NCBI GenBank assembly: GCA_022266195.1
Contig: WHVY01000003.1
Span: 4,712,001 to 4,776,000, forward strand
Direction of reading: 5' to 3'
DNA: 64,000 bases
Source of the DNA: Tetranychus cinnabarinus
Taxonomy: Eukaryota; Arthropoda; Arachnida; Trombidiformes; Tetranychidae
In this document: piece after piece, positions 48,992 through 62,689 of the stretch
Numbering within the stretch: position 1 is the stretch's first letter
Layout: the number at the start of each line of letters is the position of its first letter
The notes under the pieces: generated by a model
The model's input: the letters and a program-made list of their open reading frames with translations, nothing else
Databases searched by the model: none
What the model was told of the DNA's origin: nothing
Position numbers and translations under genes: made by a program

Positions 48992-50398
48992 AATTAACTC
49001 AGAAAAATTGATATGATATTTATGATTACATGGAACTAATTTATTATTAAAAATATCACAACTGTATTAAAATTACTGACCAAAAGAAAATCTGCTTCTG
49101 CGACTCCTCCCTACCATCTTACGGCTATCTCGACAAAATCAGAGCCATCTAGCATGCAAGAAAACTAACTTGCTTGTAATGAATCTTTTTAAGCATTCGA
49201 TGTGTATCAAAGGGAATGTGATAATTATGCCTCGAGAATCTCGAGTCGAGATTGTAACATTACCCTGCCTAGGTCTTCCTTTACTGACAAACTATCAGAC
49301 TGTCCACTCTCGAGCTGAGCATGGCTCAAATGCTGAAAACTGAACAATTCAAATAAATTAACATCTGATCTAGTATTTTATCTTTTCGAGAACTGATCAC
49401 TCACACCAGGAATTATTCAATTATTTCAGTTGGTTAATAATCCGAGCCATATCAATACTATCAATCATTTATCGATTTAATAGGTAAACTGATATTTCTA
49501 ATTATTGCTGTTAATTTATAATTAGAGTCGAAATCTAAGGAACTGAAATTTAAAGACAATTTCTTATCATAGAAAATCAATTCAAGTTTAAGCTTAAAAA
49601 TTAAATTAGCAGTGCAAAAATCAAAACAACCTAATAATGCTTTATTAATTAATCGACTGAAATCAAGATTAACAATCGAGTATTCGAACTTTGCTCAACA
49701 AAGTTTGTTGATTATTGAATATTTAAACCTTAAACTCGATCAACAATTCAAGCTGTTGAAGATGATTTGCCCTCATTAGTTTTGATTACTTCAATTTCAA
49801 CAATCAAACAATTTCACTCATTTAGCAAGTTATTTGCAAAATGATTATAATCATAAACTGTTGCACAAAACAATGGAGAAAACCAGTTTACCAAATCTTT
49901 GTTCGAGTTTTTAAATTGAAATTTCTTCAAATCAGGAATCTAATCCAATTATTTTACAATATTAAACTGAATATTATTGATTGATTTGTTGATTGTTGGA
50001 AATTTAATTCGAATCTCTAGAATATCATGAATTAGATTGGTTATATTTCTCAGCGCTAGATGGGGCAATATGCCGACTGTTTGGGTTGGATTGGGGGAAA
50101 TATTTCATTTTGCCAGGTCGCCATTCCGGCTGATTAATTGATCGTGTATTATGTTTTTGTTTTATTAATTACTGATAAATGGTTACAATTTTATTTATGG
50201 GAAATCATCATTATATTGAATGGTGATCAGAATGTTATTAAGGGTAAGTGTAACTAGTTTCTGTCTTTGCATTATCTTTTATAATTCCACCTCATGTTTC
50301 TTTGAGTCTTATGTTTATGTTTTTTCAAAATTTTGACAAACGTTTCAGGTGAGAAATATTGTTAAAAGTTAATCCGTTGTGATCTTGACAAGCGATAA
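48992..50398. other. Divergent promoter region of LAR and the SLC17 gene
   Basis: 1.4 kb between two head-to-head genes. It includes an apparent 5' UTR intron of the transporter (donor AAGG|GTAAGT at 50244, acceptor CGTTTCAG ending 50348). No Ig-domain exons are visible here. Confidence 0.6.
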
Positions 50399-51897
50399 AT
50401 GATGGTTAAGAAATGGGGAACAGTTGGCTTGTGTTCCATTGGAAACTTGATCAACTCCGCAGATCGGATTATCATGCCTATTGCCATAATTCAGATGACT
50501 GATCAATACAAATGGAGCCTTTATTGGCAAGGTTGGATTCTTAGTTCATTTGCATTTGGTTACATAACTAGTCAGGTATGCTCATATTTACATCAAAATA
50601 AAAGCCCTATCACTTTCATCTTTCTACAAGATTTTTATCATTCAAGAACTAAAATTCTATCTTTTGCCTCTAGTTGATTGGTGCCCGAGCAGCTACTCGA
50701 TATGGAAGTAAAAAAGTTTTAGCTTGGGCTGTCTGTCTTTGGTCAATTTCCACACTCTTAACACCACTAGTTACGCCACATTTGTACCTTTTAATTACCT
50801 GTAGAATACTTTTGGGACTTGGGGAAGGATTAGGTTAGTAATTCCTTTATTTGAGAAATACATTCCTTCAATCATACCAACCAAACAATTTCATATATTT
50901 TATGTATTGCTCACAATTATAAGATTCTAATTCGATTCTAATTTAATTCAGGACTCCCAACAATATTTACAATTTTTGCTCAAACTGTGCCGGTACACGA
51001 GCGATCTACAGCTTTTGGTTACCTTATTGGAGCAGGTCATGTTGGCCAAACATTAGCTGCTCTTTTATGTCCTCATCTAAATTGGGAACTTTCTTTTTAT
51101 CTATTTGGAAGTCTTGGCATCGTTTGGTTGTTTGTTTGGATGGTTGTATATAAAGAAGAAAAGTTGAGTCAAGAAGATGAATTACCTTTAGTTTATTCAA
51201 AGACGGGAGCCAAACAAGTTCATTGGGTTCGTTTTCTTTGCCATTGGTCTCTATGGGCTATTTATATTGCCCATTTTGCAATGAACTGGTCCAATTACAT
51301 TATAATGCAATGGTTACCTACATATCTTTCACGATATCTCGGTGCTAATAAAGAATCAGTCAGTCTAACAGCTGTACCATATATAGTTAATTCCTTATTT
51401 GGAGTTGGTAAGTGTCAACTCGTTTCATATCATATGAAAGAAGCTAATTTTTATTTCCTCTTTTCACTTTCTTTACAGTTTCAGGTCATCTAGCTGATTG
51501 GTTAATCGCGAGAAATTGGTCTATACTTTCTGTTAGACGAATTATGACCTTTGTTGGTCTTTTTGGGCCAGGAATTTTCTTAATATGTTTTTGTACAGTT
51601 AATAGTTTATTATACGCCGTGATATTTGTATCCATATCAATGGGTCTATGTGCCTGTAATTCTGCAGGTCATCTCTCTAACCATACTGAAGTTGCTCCAA
51701 ATCATGCAGGATTAACATTTGCAATCTCAAACACCTTAGCCACGATTCCAGGTATCCTGTGTGGACCTTTAACAGCTGAGCTCGTTGTACAATCTCATGG
51801 TCGTTGGTTTCCAGTTTTTATTCTTGCTGCTGCCATTAATTTTGTAGGTGGAATCATCTATGTGAGTCAAAGTACAGCGAATCCACTCTACCAGTGA
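50399..51897 (+). CDS. SLC17-family anion transporter (SLC17A9/PHT4-like)
   Basis: Major facilitator membrane protein; the family moves organic anions, phosphate or nucleotides, and SLC17A9 loads vesicles with ATP. Exons: 50399-50575, 50674-50833, 50952-51407 and 51479-51897; 403 residues. It starts MMVKKWGTVGLCSIGNLINSADRIIMPIAI, with the family features DQYKWSLYWQGWILSSFAFGY, the MFS loop ARAATRYGSKKVL, a helix-4 region RILLGLGEGLGLPTIF, and NWSNYIIMQWLPTYLSRYLG. About ten to twelve hydrophobic segments fit the MFS fold. The short N-terminus lacks the glycosylated first loop of classic SLC17A1-8 members, which favours the A9/PHT4-like branch; substrate cannot be read from sequence. One intron uses GTTAGT. 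Confidence 0.85.
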
Positions 51898-53346
51898 ATA
51901 GTGATAAAGAGAACCAAATTACGATTGGAAAAAAGCATCCAATAAGAGTTATAATTTTGAGAAAAAACGAGTCTCAACTGGCACGGAAATTCACAAGAAT
52001 TAATAGCATTCTTTTGCTATTTTATTGAATTTAAACACTCTGAATAGTAAATATGACTTGAAACTCGAGTTATCATCTAATTTATGTAGAACAAAAAATT
52101 AATTTTATTTTCATTTTTACTCATCTGCCCACCAAATATAAATTTTCAGTCTCCATTTCATTAAATACAAAATAAGGAGGAAAAACCTAAAATGAAACTT
52201 CAAAAAAGCAATTTTGCCTATTGACTATTTTGCAACTCATCTACCGTCTTTACCCAAAGAGTTTAAAAGATATTTAATAAATATAAAAATCTTATTTTTG
52301 CTAAATCTAAGACGAAAATATCGATAGTCTGTCAAATATTAATTATTTTATCATAAAAATACCATTTATACCATTTACTAAATGGGTTATTTGAATGACA
52401 TTTTTTGAGATCTTAAAGATACTAATATGAAACTAGTCAAGATTATAATTGATCATTTTTATTTTCAAGAGTCTAAATTTATGGTAACTATTAAGAAGAC
52501 AATTATGAAACAATTAAAATGAAAATTTTTGGTAGAATAGGTTTATTATTTGTTATTTACACAAAAAAAGATTTTATAGACAGAAGAGTCAGAATAGTTT
52601 GTGTTTTTAAATTGTTATCAAATAAAATTTGCAAAAGAGATTCGAAAAAGTCGAGATGATGAGGAAAATCTCACTATTATCTTGACCCTAGAAGGGAAGT
52701 AATGAGCGAGGTAAGATTGATCGGAAATCACCAGAATTTTGAATACTAAAGATGATGATCGATGAGATGATATTTATCAAATTACTATCTCTCCTAGTCT
52801 TTTATCAATGTTACCTTGCCTCGATGAATTTTTTCATGACACAAGCTTCAGGGAATCATAATACAGTAAGAGTTATGAAGACAATGTTTAGCAAAATCCT
52901 GAATAAGTTATTCAACAAAGATTTAAGTGAAACACTGATTAATTGCTCACCATACAATCATGATTAATATCTCCGCATATAAATGTAAAGCTTTATTTGA
53001 TGGACACTTTGAAAAATAAAGTTATAATTTTTTCGTTAACAATAAAAATAATCGTCAATAAACAGGATTAGCTTGCTTAAATAGAATAGTTAATTTGTAA
53101 GGAAATTTATATTTGGATAGAGTCGCTAATTGGGTTTTTTTCATACAACACATTGGTCACAATAAGATTAGTAAGGTTAAATTTCATTCCAGATTTCATT
53201 GAAGTATACACTGTTTTTGCAGGATTTTTGTCAAATATTTCAGTTGAGAGTTATTCAGTTGATTTTTAAAGTCAATTTTACGATATAATTGCGGAAATAA
53301 ATGTAATCATTAAGAAATGTGATTTTACGTATTGGAGATGATTCTC
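51898..53346. other. Convergent intergenic region
   Basis: 3' flanks of the transporter (+) and the CAP protein (-). A 71-codon plus-strand frame at 52752-52967 starts with a hydrophobic leader-like stretch (MIFIKLLSLLVFYQC) but has no other support; possible micro-secreted peptide, low confidence. Confidence 0.35.
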
Positions 53347-54087
53347 TTAAAAGACAAAAAGATTTTTCCTTTGCTGTAAACTCTGATCAGAAGTGAAATC
53401 ATCAAATGTGTAACTTGGTTTTCCGATGTTTTCTTGCTCATTTCCAGGTACATATTCAGGGGTATAGATGCAAACAGTATAAACACCACCACCAGGTCCA
53501 CGATCACGAGCTTGGCCACATCCATATTGCTGTGTTGTTTTGGAAACAATCCGTACAAAATCAAGATTATCCTTTGTTACAATTGGATCATCATAATTGT
53601 ATTTCCTCTCTTCAACTCGATACCAAGACTCCATTACATCTGATGGAGTTACTCGCTCCTCAGGATCGGCGTGGTAATGATAATTTTGGCCAAAGTGGAC
53701 ATCATTTTCATCTTGATGAATTGGTGGATTACCTTCATACCAGCCATAAACTACAGCAGTTTGTCTCGCAAGATTCACAAGCTACAATTAAATAAAGAGA
53801 AGGTCAATTAAGTACACATTAATATGGGAAAAGGTTTCATTATAAGCAAAAAATGCGTCTCTTACCGTAACATTGATGGACAATTCGGGTGATCCATGTC
53901 GCATCCTTACAAAATGATGAAGTTCATCAAAATCTTCGATTAAATCCCATCCTTGGTACTCTTCAATGGTATGTATGCGTCCAGTTAATTTGCCATCACC
54001 TTTAACCAAAGGAATTGAAATAATTTTGGCTTCAGTTAAAAACAAACTGGATAAGGATAAAACAATTGTTATTACAATATAATTCAT
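53347..54087 (-). CDS. Secreted CAP-superfamily protein (CRISP/antigen 5/PR-1 type)
   Basis: Two exons: 53866-54087 and 53347-about 53781; about 218 residues. The start encodes a signal peptide (MNYIVITIVLSLSSLFLTEA). The second exon has a diverged CAP core: DVMESWYRVEERKYNY corresponds to the conserved W-(Y/F)-x-E helix, and YGCGQARDRGPGGGVYTVCIYTPEYVPGN to the CAP signature with its GN turn. The usual HxTQ segment is not obvious and His residues lie elsewhere (FGQNYHYH), so the canonical metal site may be altered. Venom- or saliva-associated CAPs exist in arthropods, but nothing here shows toxicity. Confidence 0.75.
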
Positions 54088-54964
54088 TGTGATCTAGTTT
54101 TGGGTTGCTTGTTATTTAGACATCAAAGTAATCTTGTTCACTTATTTATATCAATTTTTGTATTTCAGAAAAAGCTTGAATCAAATGTTTTACTAGGTAT
54201 TAATGACTTTTTAGTCCCACAAGTGTGAGACAAAATGATAAAAATGATTATCATAACATTTGGCTGTGCCCATCTGATATTGAACAATGAATAAATCTCG
54301 AATGCATGATAATTACTGAAATTTGATCTCTTTATCCTTCTTGAAGAAAAGCTGTTCCTCAATCATTTGTAAATCAAATGGCGAAAAGGCATTGATGGCG
54401 TTGAGTATTAATGACTCAAATGCTTCAATTCAAGTTCAATTAAGCAATTAAATGGTTTTTCTCAGATTTTGACTGATTCATAAATTAAATGATAATTTTA
54501 TTGGTGCTTGCATGTGAAAATTTATCAATCTAAACCTTTGGAATGGATACAAATACATCAAAACATCATTTGACCCTAATTGATTACATTTAATTGTTGT
54601 TTTAATAATTTTTATAAACTTATCAGAATAATATTGCCTAGAATTAAGATGATCTCAATTTCATGTATTGCTGCAGCGGATATTTATTTTGATAATAAAT
54701 AACGAATAAACAGATGATAAATGACGAAGCCTAATAAGCCGGTTTTTCTAAAATTCTTAATTAATGATAATAATTTGAATTTTGGCGATTAAAATGGTTC
54801 TAGATGAGTCAATTGTACTTAATTTAAAGAAACTACCAATGCGGCTACATTATGTAATAAGTGATTGGTCCCTAGGATACCAATTTATTTTTTCTCTTTC
54901 CATTCACTCATCTTTGCCTTTTCATTGTGTATTAGGTACTTCCACCTCATTAAATTTAACCAAA
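54088..54964. other. Divergent promoter region of the CAP gene and calnexin
   Basis: Head-to-head spacer. An in-frame extension upstream of the calnexin ATG exists back to 54782 but precedes a possible acceptor (GTGTATTAG near 54935), so it is treated as leader/intron. Nothing else recognised. Confidence 0.45.
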
Positions 54965-57959
54965 ATGTTAAATAAATATTTTAGGTTAATTTTCTCAATT
55001 TTCCTCTTAATCACAGTGCGTTCTAGCCTGTGTGATGAAAATACCGATTCTAGTGAGACAGACAGTGTCGACAGTCCATCATTACCACCATTACCATCGC
55101 CATCCTCGAGTGAAGAAGAGCTGATTGATTATCAAACTCCTGATATACCCTTGGATAATGTCTACCTTTATGAGCCTTTTGATGATAAAGATAGTTTTCA
55201 CAAAAATTGGGTCACCTCAAAGGCTACAAAGTCAGATTCCGAGGATGGTAAATACGACGGAGAATGGGAAATTGTGCCCACAGTCGAAAGAATACCAGGT
55301 AAAATTGCGATTTTCTAGTGTCTGATGCTTTAGGAAAGGCCTTTTTTTTCTAAAATACTATTTCGACATATACGGTTTGAATCAATTTAATCCATTTTCC
55401 TTTATGCGTCTATGCAATTGTTTTAAATTATACCTCCTGTCATGCTGTTTCTCTCTTACAATGCTTTATGGAAAATTTAAATTTCTTGTGTTCTCTATAG
55501 CTTTCTACACTCTTATTGCAACGTGTATTAAGTTGATTCGACCGTAACCAATGTCGTGTAGATTCTTTTCTTTCAAGTATCCTAACTTCACGTACTGCTG
55601 TGTTTGTTTATTACTCTTCTGATCTGATGAATTCTAATCAGATTGTCTGTTCTAGAATCGATGGGTATTTCTTGATCCTACCCATTGATAGCTTATAATG
55701 ATTGTAAGGTTTTAAACTGGCAAGGCAAATTTTTTAACTCGAGCATAAATTATTGGATAATTTATTTGTTATTGCTGATTTATTGAGGAAACTTCATTAA
55801 CGATTATTTTATTTGAATAATCATCATTTAATTGGATTGCTTGTTTAGCTTTCTGCTGACGATTTTCTTGATTGCATTTTCTTTTCCTATTAGCTAATTC
55901 AAATTCTTTTCTCGATCTGTTCACTAGTAAATTTACTTTATTGTATTATCGTATCCCAACCTTTCAGTAAAAAAATTGGAACGTGTCTTATGATACAATG
56001 TTCCTTTAGTTAGATTTGAAGATATCCAAATATATAAATATACTTTCATGCTAGTATTGCTCCAAGTGCAATACTCGTGCGTCATACAACTAAGAATGGC
56101 ACAAAATTGGCATGTTTCAAGAAATGTGGGAGAATGAAAAGAAAACTTTGATATCATGTGATTAACCATTTCGAACTTGAAATAACTGTATAATTGTAGT
56201 TTGTAACTGATTCATCTTTTTCATATCCATTTCGCAGGTGATCTCGGACTTATGATGAATAGTCGCGCACGACATCATGCAATAGGAGCTAAATTCACAA
56301 AACCATTTGATTTCAAAGGAGGTAATTTGGTGGTCCAATATGATGTACAATTCAGAAATGGACAAGAATGCGGTGGAGCTTATCTCAAACTTTTACAAGC
56401 CCCTAGTGGAGATCTGAGTAAAATTCATGATAAGACTCCTTATTCTATTATGTTTGGTCCTGATAAATGTGGAAATGAACATAAACTTCATTTTATTTTC
56501 AACCACCGAAACAAGAAAAATAATTCTCTTCGTGAGATCCATTGGAAAAAAGCTTCAACTGTTACTGGTCTTAATGAAGCTATCACTGATAACAAATGGC
56601 ATCTTTTCAGACTTGTAGTTCGACCAGACAATAGCTATGAAATTTCTGTCGATAAAAAAATTGTAGGAAAAGGTAGTCTTCTAGAAGATTTCAATCCACC
56701 AGTTAATCCACCTAAAGAAATTGATGATCCAGATGATACAAAACCAGAGGACTGGGATGAAAGAGAAAAAATTCCGGATCCTGATGCCAAAAAACCAGAT
56801 GATTGGGATGAAAATGAACCTAGAAAAATCGTAGATTCAAATGCGCAAAAGCCATCAGATTGGCTTGAAGATGAACCAGAAATGATACCAGATCCTGAAG
56901 CCAAAAAACCCGAAGATTGGTCTGAAGGTAATTTTTTTAATAAGATCAACTCTATCAGAGTTGATTCAACTTTACTTCACTCATCTTGACTCGACAATAA
57001 CTACACTTTAAACAAACATAATATTTTTAAATTCAAAAGCTTATGCACTTTATTAATTTTTATTTTTTCATATATTCTTTTATTTAGAAATGGATGGAGA
57101 ATGGGAACCTCCTTTAATTAATAATCCAAAATGTGGATCTGTATCTGGTTGTGGTCCATGGAAAGCTCCCCTAATTGATAATCCAAAATACAAAGGAAAA
57201 TGGAAGCCACCTCTTATCTCTAATCCAAACTATCAAGGCAAATGGGCTCCTCGAAAGATTCCTAACCCAGATTATTTTGAAGATCTTAATCCTTATAAAA
57301 TGATTCCTTTTGATGGTGTTGCCTTTGAACTATGGACCATCTCTGATGGCATAGCCTTTGACAATATTTTGATCACCAGTGATATCGACCTCGCCAACAA
57401 TGTGGCTGACCATACGTATCAACTCAAGAAAGATATCAACGACGAAAAGACTGACAATTGGTTCCAAAGTTTTATCCGTTCTACAAATAAGAAACCCTGG
57501 CTTTGGGCCGTTTACATTCTTTCCCTTTTAGTGCCTATTTTCATGCTTATGCGTGTTTTAAGTCCTAAAAAGAAAGATTCAGAAGGAAAGAAAAAAAGTT
57601 CAGAAAATGAACAAAAATTTGATGCTAGTGGGGATGATATAAGTAATGTAGCTGGTCCATCAACTTCATCAAGTAATCGAGCTTCACCGCCAACAACTAG
57701 AGGAGCATCATCTTCATCACCAAGTTCAGCTCAAGAACAAGAATTTAAAGAAGAAATGGAAGTTTCAACGGAAGAAGAAGAAGTAGAAGAAGACGATGAC
57801 GAAGAAGGCGAAGAAGGCGAAAGAGAAGAGATTATCATTGGTCAAGATAATGAGGAAGAAAATGATGATGAAGAAGAAGAGGAAGAAGAACCTGAGATAG
57901 AGGAGAAAGAAGTAGAAGAAAAGGGCAAAGCCAGATTAAGACGAGCACGTAGAGAATAG
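54965..57959 (+). CDS. CANX: Calnexin, ER lectin chaperone
   Basis: Membrane chaperone that binds monoglucosylated glycoproteins in the ER. Exons: 54965-55298, 56238-56927 and 57088-57959; 631 residues. The signal peptide MLNKYFRLIFSIFLLITVRSSLC is why this ATG is preferred over upstream in-frame ones. The lectin globe has ARHHAIGAKF, GGAYLKLL, YSIMFGPDKCG and LHFIFNHRN. The P-arm has three to four DP(D/E)AKKP(D/E)DW-type units and matching G-x-W-x-P-P-L-I-x-N-P repeats. A transmembrane helix (WLWAVYILSLLVPIFMLM) is followed by a Ser-rich then Glu/Asp-rich cytosolic tail ending in Arg-rich RLRRARRE, consistent with ER retention. An unusual DEE-rich run is encoded by GAA/GAC repeats. Confidence 0.95.
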
Positions 57960-59304
57960 TCATCTTTTTTGATCATTTTCTTTATGAAGATCAATTATCA
58001 CTTTAGTATCTAGTTTATGCAAAAAAAACAAAATTTTGATAAACCAAACAATGTAACTTTACTTTACCTTTCTCTCATTTTTGAAAATTTTACCATGCTT
58101 CCCTATCTCGTCTAATATAATCTTTTCCTTTACTCTTTTCTCAACTCCCAATTTCATCATCCTTGAATAATATGATATTCTAAATTCCGTTTTTTTTCAA
58201 AAAATCATATTGAAAAAACATTTAATTATTTCGTGGATTATTTTAACTACTACACACCGGGTGAAGGCAGGGAAATATCAGCTGAATCACAACCAGAACT
58301 GCGAAAGCAGAAGAAATATAAATACTGTCAGATGGACTAAACAAATTAAACAAGTCATCTAAATTTTCTTTTCATGATCGTTTATGGGTTTTCTATAGTA
58401 CAAGGCTTTTGCATTACATCCACCAGATTTAGGAATGGGGTCTTTACGATTGTGAGCAAATTAGGTCGAAATTTTGTACACAAGAAATAACCAATCAAGG
58501 TCGACAATTTTTGTCCATTTAAAGCTGTCCGCTGTGACTGATAATTTGTAAGAGGAGTACTGAGATAGTTGACAATCGGAGATTTTTAAAAACACTGTCC
58601 AAAGAGATAAGACACTTTGAATACGTTATGAACAGTAATCGACGAACAAAACGAAAATAATCCAGTGCAGACGGAAAAATCCGGTGAATCCACTGCAGAG
58701 AAAAAAAGATAGGAATTTCAATAAAGGCCACTCATTGATCTCTTTTAATCTCATTGATGACATCTTTGGTGTTGTTTTTTGACATCATTTTACTTTTTGT
58801 TGTTGATACCAAAAGTCAAATCATTTTGACGGTAAAAATCTTTCGGTAACAGCAAGATTTCCAGTTTAAAATCACTCAATTGAAGGGCAGCTTTATAAAT
58901 TTGGGCTCAATTCCATTTAAAGACGTAAGATTTATCAGTGACTTATTTTTTCATTTACCTATTAAAGATCAGATTTTATTCCAGATTAATCGGTAAATTT
59001 GTTGAACCAAGTCTTTTTGTATCAAGTAGACTGAATGCATGTTGATGATTGCATCGTGACGCTTAAACCAAAAAAATAGACACCGTCTTAAATAATGGTT
59101 GAGAATTGGTGTTTTAACCATGGCGAGGAAGTAAAGATTCTAATGATTCACACATTAAGTGTGATCTTGGAATTTTACACTAGGAGTTTTTTATTTAAGA
59201 TGATGTGAAAATTCTGTAAAAAATAAAAGTTACAGATTGATTATATTTAAAAATTTCGATATGAATTGTTACAGTGAGATGAGATCTATTTACCTGTCAT
59301 TCAT
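57960..59304. other. Convergent intergenic region
   Basis: 3' flanks of calnexin (+) and the DUF7042-type gene (-). No additional gene or repeat recognised. Confidence 0.45.
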
Positions 59305-62073
59305 TCAAAGATGAAAATAAGCATTTACAATTATAGTAAGATTTATCAATAATATTTCATACAAAGGCCTGAGCATTCTTCTGTTGATATGGAAATTACT
59401 TGAGCTATGACCAGTTGCATAGCACAATCCTGAAACGAAAAAAAATTGATCGTAAGTACAAATTATGATGATTGTTAAACAAATTGATTGATAGGAAAAA
59501 ATACATTGAACATTTGACATACCTTTATTATACAATTCAAAATGAATAGATTCGCTATGATCCCTAGAAACACTTCCATAATTACTTCTTGGATATTCAT
59601 AAATATTATTACTATAAGAATTTAATTGCTGTAATTTTCTATTGGGACGACAGTTAGTATTACTAATGGTCGCCTTAATCCTATCATTAGATTCGATTTC
59701 TTTGTAGCTTAAACAAAATTGCAAGTAATCTTCATCCGGTGAATAGATTAACAAGAAATTAGTTCCATTTTCGTGCCAAAGACCACTACATTGGAAATCT
59801 GAGAGAAATATTAAAAGATGATCATTTTAAACATTATTTATATTGAAAATTTGTCTTGAAATAACAGAGATGATTAAAGTTCAACTTACACTTAAAGGTA
59901 GGCTCATTTGACCCACAGGATAATTCAAAACGCAGCTGTTCGGAAGAAAGACATTGCGAGGCAAAAACTGTTCGTTCTGAACAGAGAGTTAACAATGGAT
60001 ATCCAGACGGCGATCTTAAAGATACTTCATTGTTCTGTACATTAATATTGTAAATTCCTTCGAAAGGACATGGTATGGAGAAATCTGTTCCCATTGTTTT
60101 CATTACTGTAAAAATAATGCAAATAAAATTAATATCAAAACAAAATCAAATAAAATAGTTTCATTACTTACCAGTTAACGTGATGTAATCACTTGGATTT
60201 TGCTTGTTCAAATTTAGACAAGCATCTCCTAAAGATTTTACCATGTCTCCTTGCATTATTTCAATTATATTATCAGTCCTTCTGACTATCTTCATACAGA
60301 CATAACCGATATCGCTGTTTAAAAGAGAAAATTTTAAAAGCAGATTAATTATAGAAGCCATTCTCAATTTAGAAAATTTTATCACTTTAGGTTTAATTAC
60401 CATTTAGTTGTGGAATAGACCACGAAGGCATCCGAAGTGGGATCATGTTGAGTACAATTAACAAATCTGAGCAACGTTCCATTTTTATGATACACATTAA
60501 AAGAGTTTTCATGTCCAAAATCATAAACATGTAATCCATCAAGAGTTTGCCAATATTGACCTTTAACTGTTAAGTCAGGAAAAGAGCATTTACTTTCCAA
60601 TCTTTCGGTCGGAGTTAGTTCCATAGTAGCTGGTCCTTCCAAAGCTTGCTCCAAACCCTCACAAGATGCATCGGCTGATTGAGCTAAATGATATGTACCA
60701 CCAGATCCTTGTTCAAACAGGAAACAATGAAAACGATCATCCTCATCCTTAGCTAAAGGATGAAGAAATTTACCAACAAGAAATTTAAAAGATCCTCCTT
60801 TCCATGTAGCGTAACACTCAAGAGTAACAACTAGAAAGAAAAAGAAGATAAATTGAGAATCACGAACGATTTTAGCATGAAGTATCAGAACCAACCTTTA
60901 CTCTCGGATCCTTCAATGTCTGCACACGCCTGAAAGCGAAACAAAAGACGATTCTCATCGGTACATGAGTCAATCGTTGACGGGGGATCTTTACATTCAC
61001 CGCGTCCACGATTGTATGTGAATTTAAAGTAGCCACTGAATGGACACGGCACTGGAGGAGTATCAACTAAACGAAAAGGGTAGAAAATCAAATTAGTAAA
61101 AATCAAAATGGCTTGTCTTTGTTGTACGACATTTAACATCGTGAGTAATTCATAAATGCAACCTATTTCTCTTAATTAAATACTTGTAATTAATTGTTAC
61201 TTACGTCTGAATAATGAGAAGAGTGGTGCATCTCCATTAATTTCCTCACAGAGATCGCTTAAACGACGAGGTACAGGCGCACAATAAGCTTAAAAGAAAA
61301 AAAACTGTCAGTAACAAGTATCGATTCAATACAATAGCTATGAAAGCTAATATCCATGTACAGACAATAAAATTACATATTAAAGAACATCTAATTATAT
61401 ACTCACTTTCTTTGTACTGCAAAACATTGACGTGTTTTTCATATATTGCCATACACCGGGCACAATTTTCAGCACTATTAAAGAGGGATAGAAAGAGAAA
61501 GAAAAAATGATGAAAAATGCCTGCGGGATTTTTGTCTTGATTGGATGCCAGCCTCTTTTTGGTCAAATTTTTATCTTCGACGATTACATGATTTACAGGT
61601 AATATTTTACAGAGGATGCATCATTGTGCAAGATATGTAATTAACTTAGCGAGTCATTATTAACAAAAAGTTAATGATTATGAAGCTATTGTTAATTATT
61701 GTTTCATATTGTTTTTGATTGAGCAGCAATGATGCTGGGAAAGCATAATTGAAGCAGAAAAAATTTGAACTAAAATTGTCATTAGGTAATTTTGAAGCAA
61801 TAAATGGATGAATAGGATACAAACTTACCTATTATATACAAGAAACTTGTATTTATCATTACTTGTACAGTTTCCTTTGTCAGAAATACTGTTCCTGGAT
61901 ATTCGAATTTTATCATGAATACCTTTCTGAAACCAACTACCAGACCAATGTTCAGGGAACTGGCAAGCTTTCGTAGATGCAAACAGGAACAGTAAATATG
62001 GCTGAGACCATACTATAAGAGCAAGAAGATAACTGCAGCGGTAAAGGATGGAGCCAACAATATCCATGTGCAT
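59305..62073 (-). CDS. Secreted cysteine-rich ecdysozoan protein (DUF7042-7045 type)
   Basis: Nine exons: 61829-62073, 61407-61474, 61205-61288, 60896-61066, 60401-60830, 60172-60314, 59890-60105, 59523-59798 and 59305-59429; 585 residues, all phases consistent. A signal peptide (ILYRCSYLLALIVWSQPYLLFLFAS) leads into CQFPEHWSGSWFQKG, the entry motif of the N-terminal module, which recurs in spirit as CPFSGYFKF, ECYATWKGGSFKFL, KCSFPDLTVKGQYW, CPFEGIYNI and CSGLWHENG, suggesting repeated beta-rich modules with conserved cysteine pairs. This is the arrangement of uncharacterised arthropod proteins annotated with DUF7044, DUF7043, DUF7042 and DUF7045; assignment is from memory of the motif. A hydrophobic C-terminus (LLINLTIIV) could be a GPI signal or membrane anchor. 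Function unknown. Confidence 0.75.
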
Positions 62074-62689
62074 CTAATCAGTTGTCGGTGATGATAATAT
62101 GTGTAACATTAAAAAAATTGCAATAAAAGCTTGATATATTGGGAAGATCCAAACGACTAGCCAGTTAATACCGATAATGGACAGAGTGAAGATAAAGTGA
62201 GAGTAGACAGGAATAAGATAGCAATTATAGACTTTTGTTTTGTTGTTTAAAAAGTCCACCACACAGGCTTGGGTTGAAAATTTAATTCCAAAGATTACTG
62301 GAAACCTTTGACTGTTGAATTAAATTGAATTGAACACATTCCATTGGGGTTGACAATAACTATAATACATTGAATGAGAAATGGTAAAAATTAGTAAGGA
62401 TTCAAAAATCAATTGAAAGATAACACGAGTTAATATTTTTTAGTCGACTCAGAAATAGAATTACCTTGAGTTTTGATGAATCCAATTTGATTGAATAATA
62501 TTTGTGATTTAAATTGAAACGTTTTGATAATAAATTAATATTTACTTATACAAAACTAGCCAGAAAATTCACATGTGATAACAGTTGAGAGAGCTTTCAT
62601 AGATAGCCACTTTTATATTGTGAGTCACAGCCAAAATCAAGTGTCGATTCTTTTTAACAATATTGATTGACAGTTGACTGGATTATTAA
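62074..62689. other. 5' flank of the DUF7042-type gene
   Basis: AT-rich. ATTAG directly precedes the ATG at 62073, so an upstream leader exon is possible. Nothing else recognised. Confidence 0.4.
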
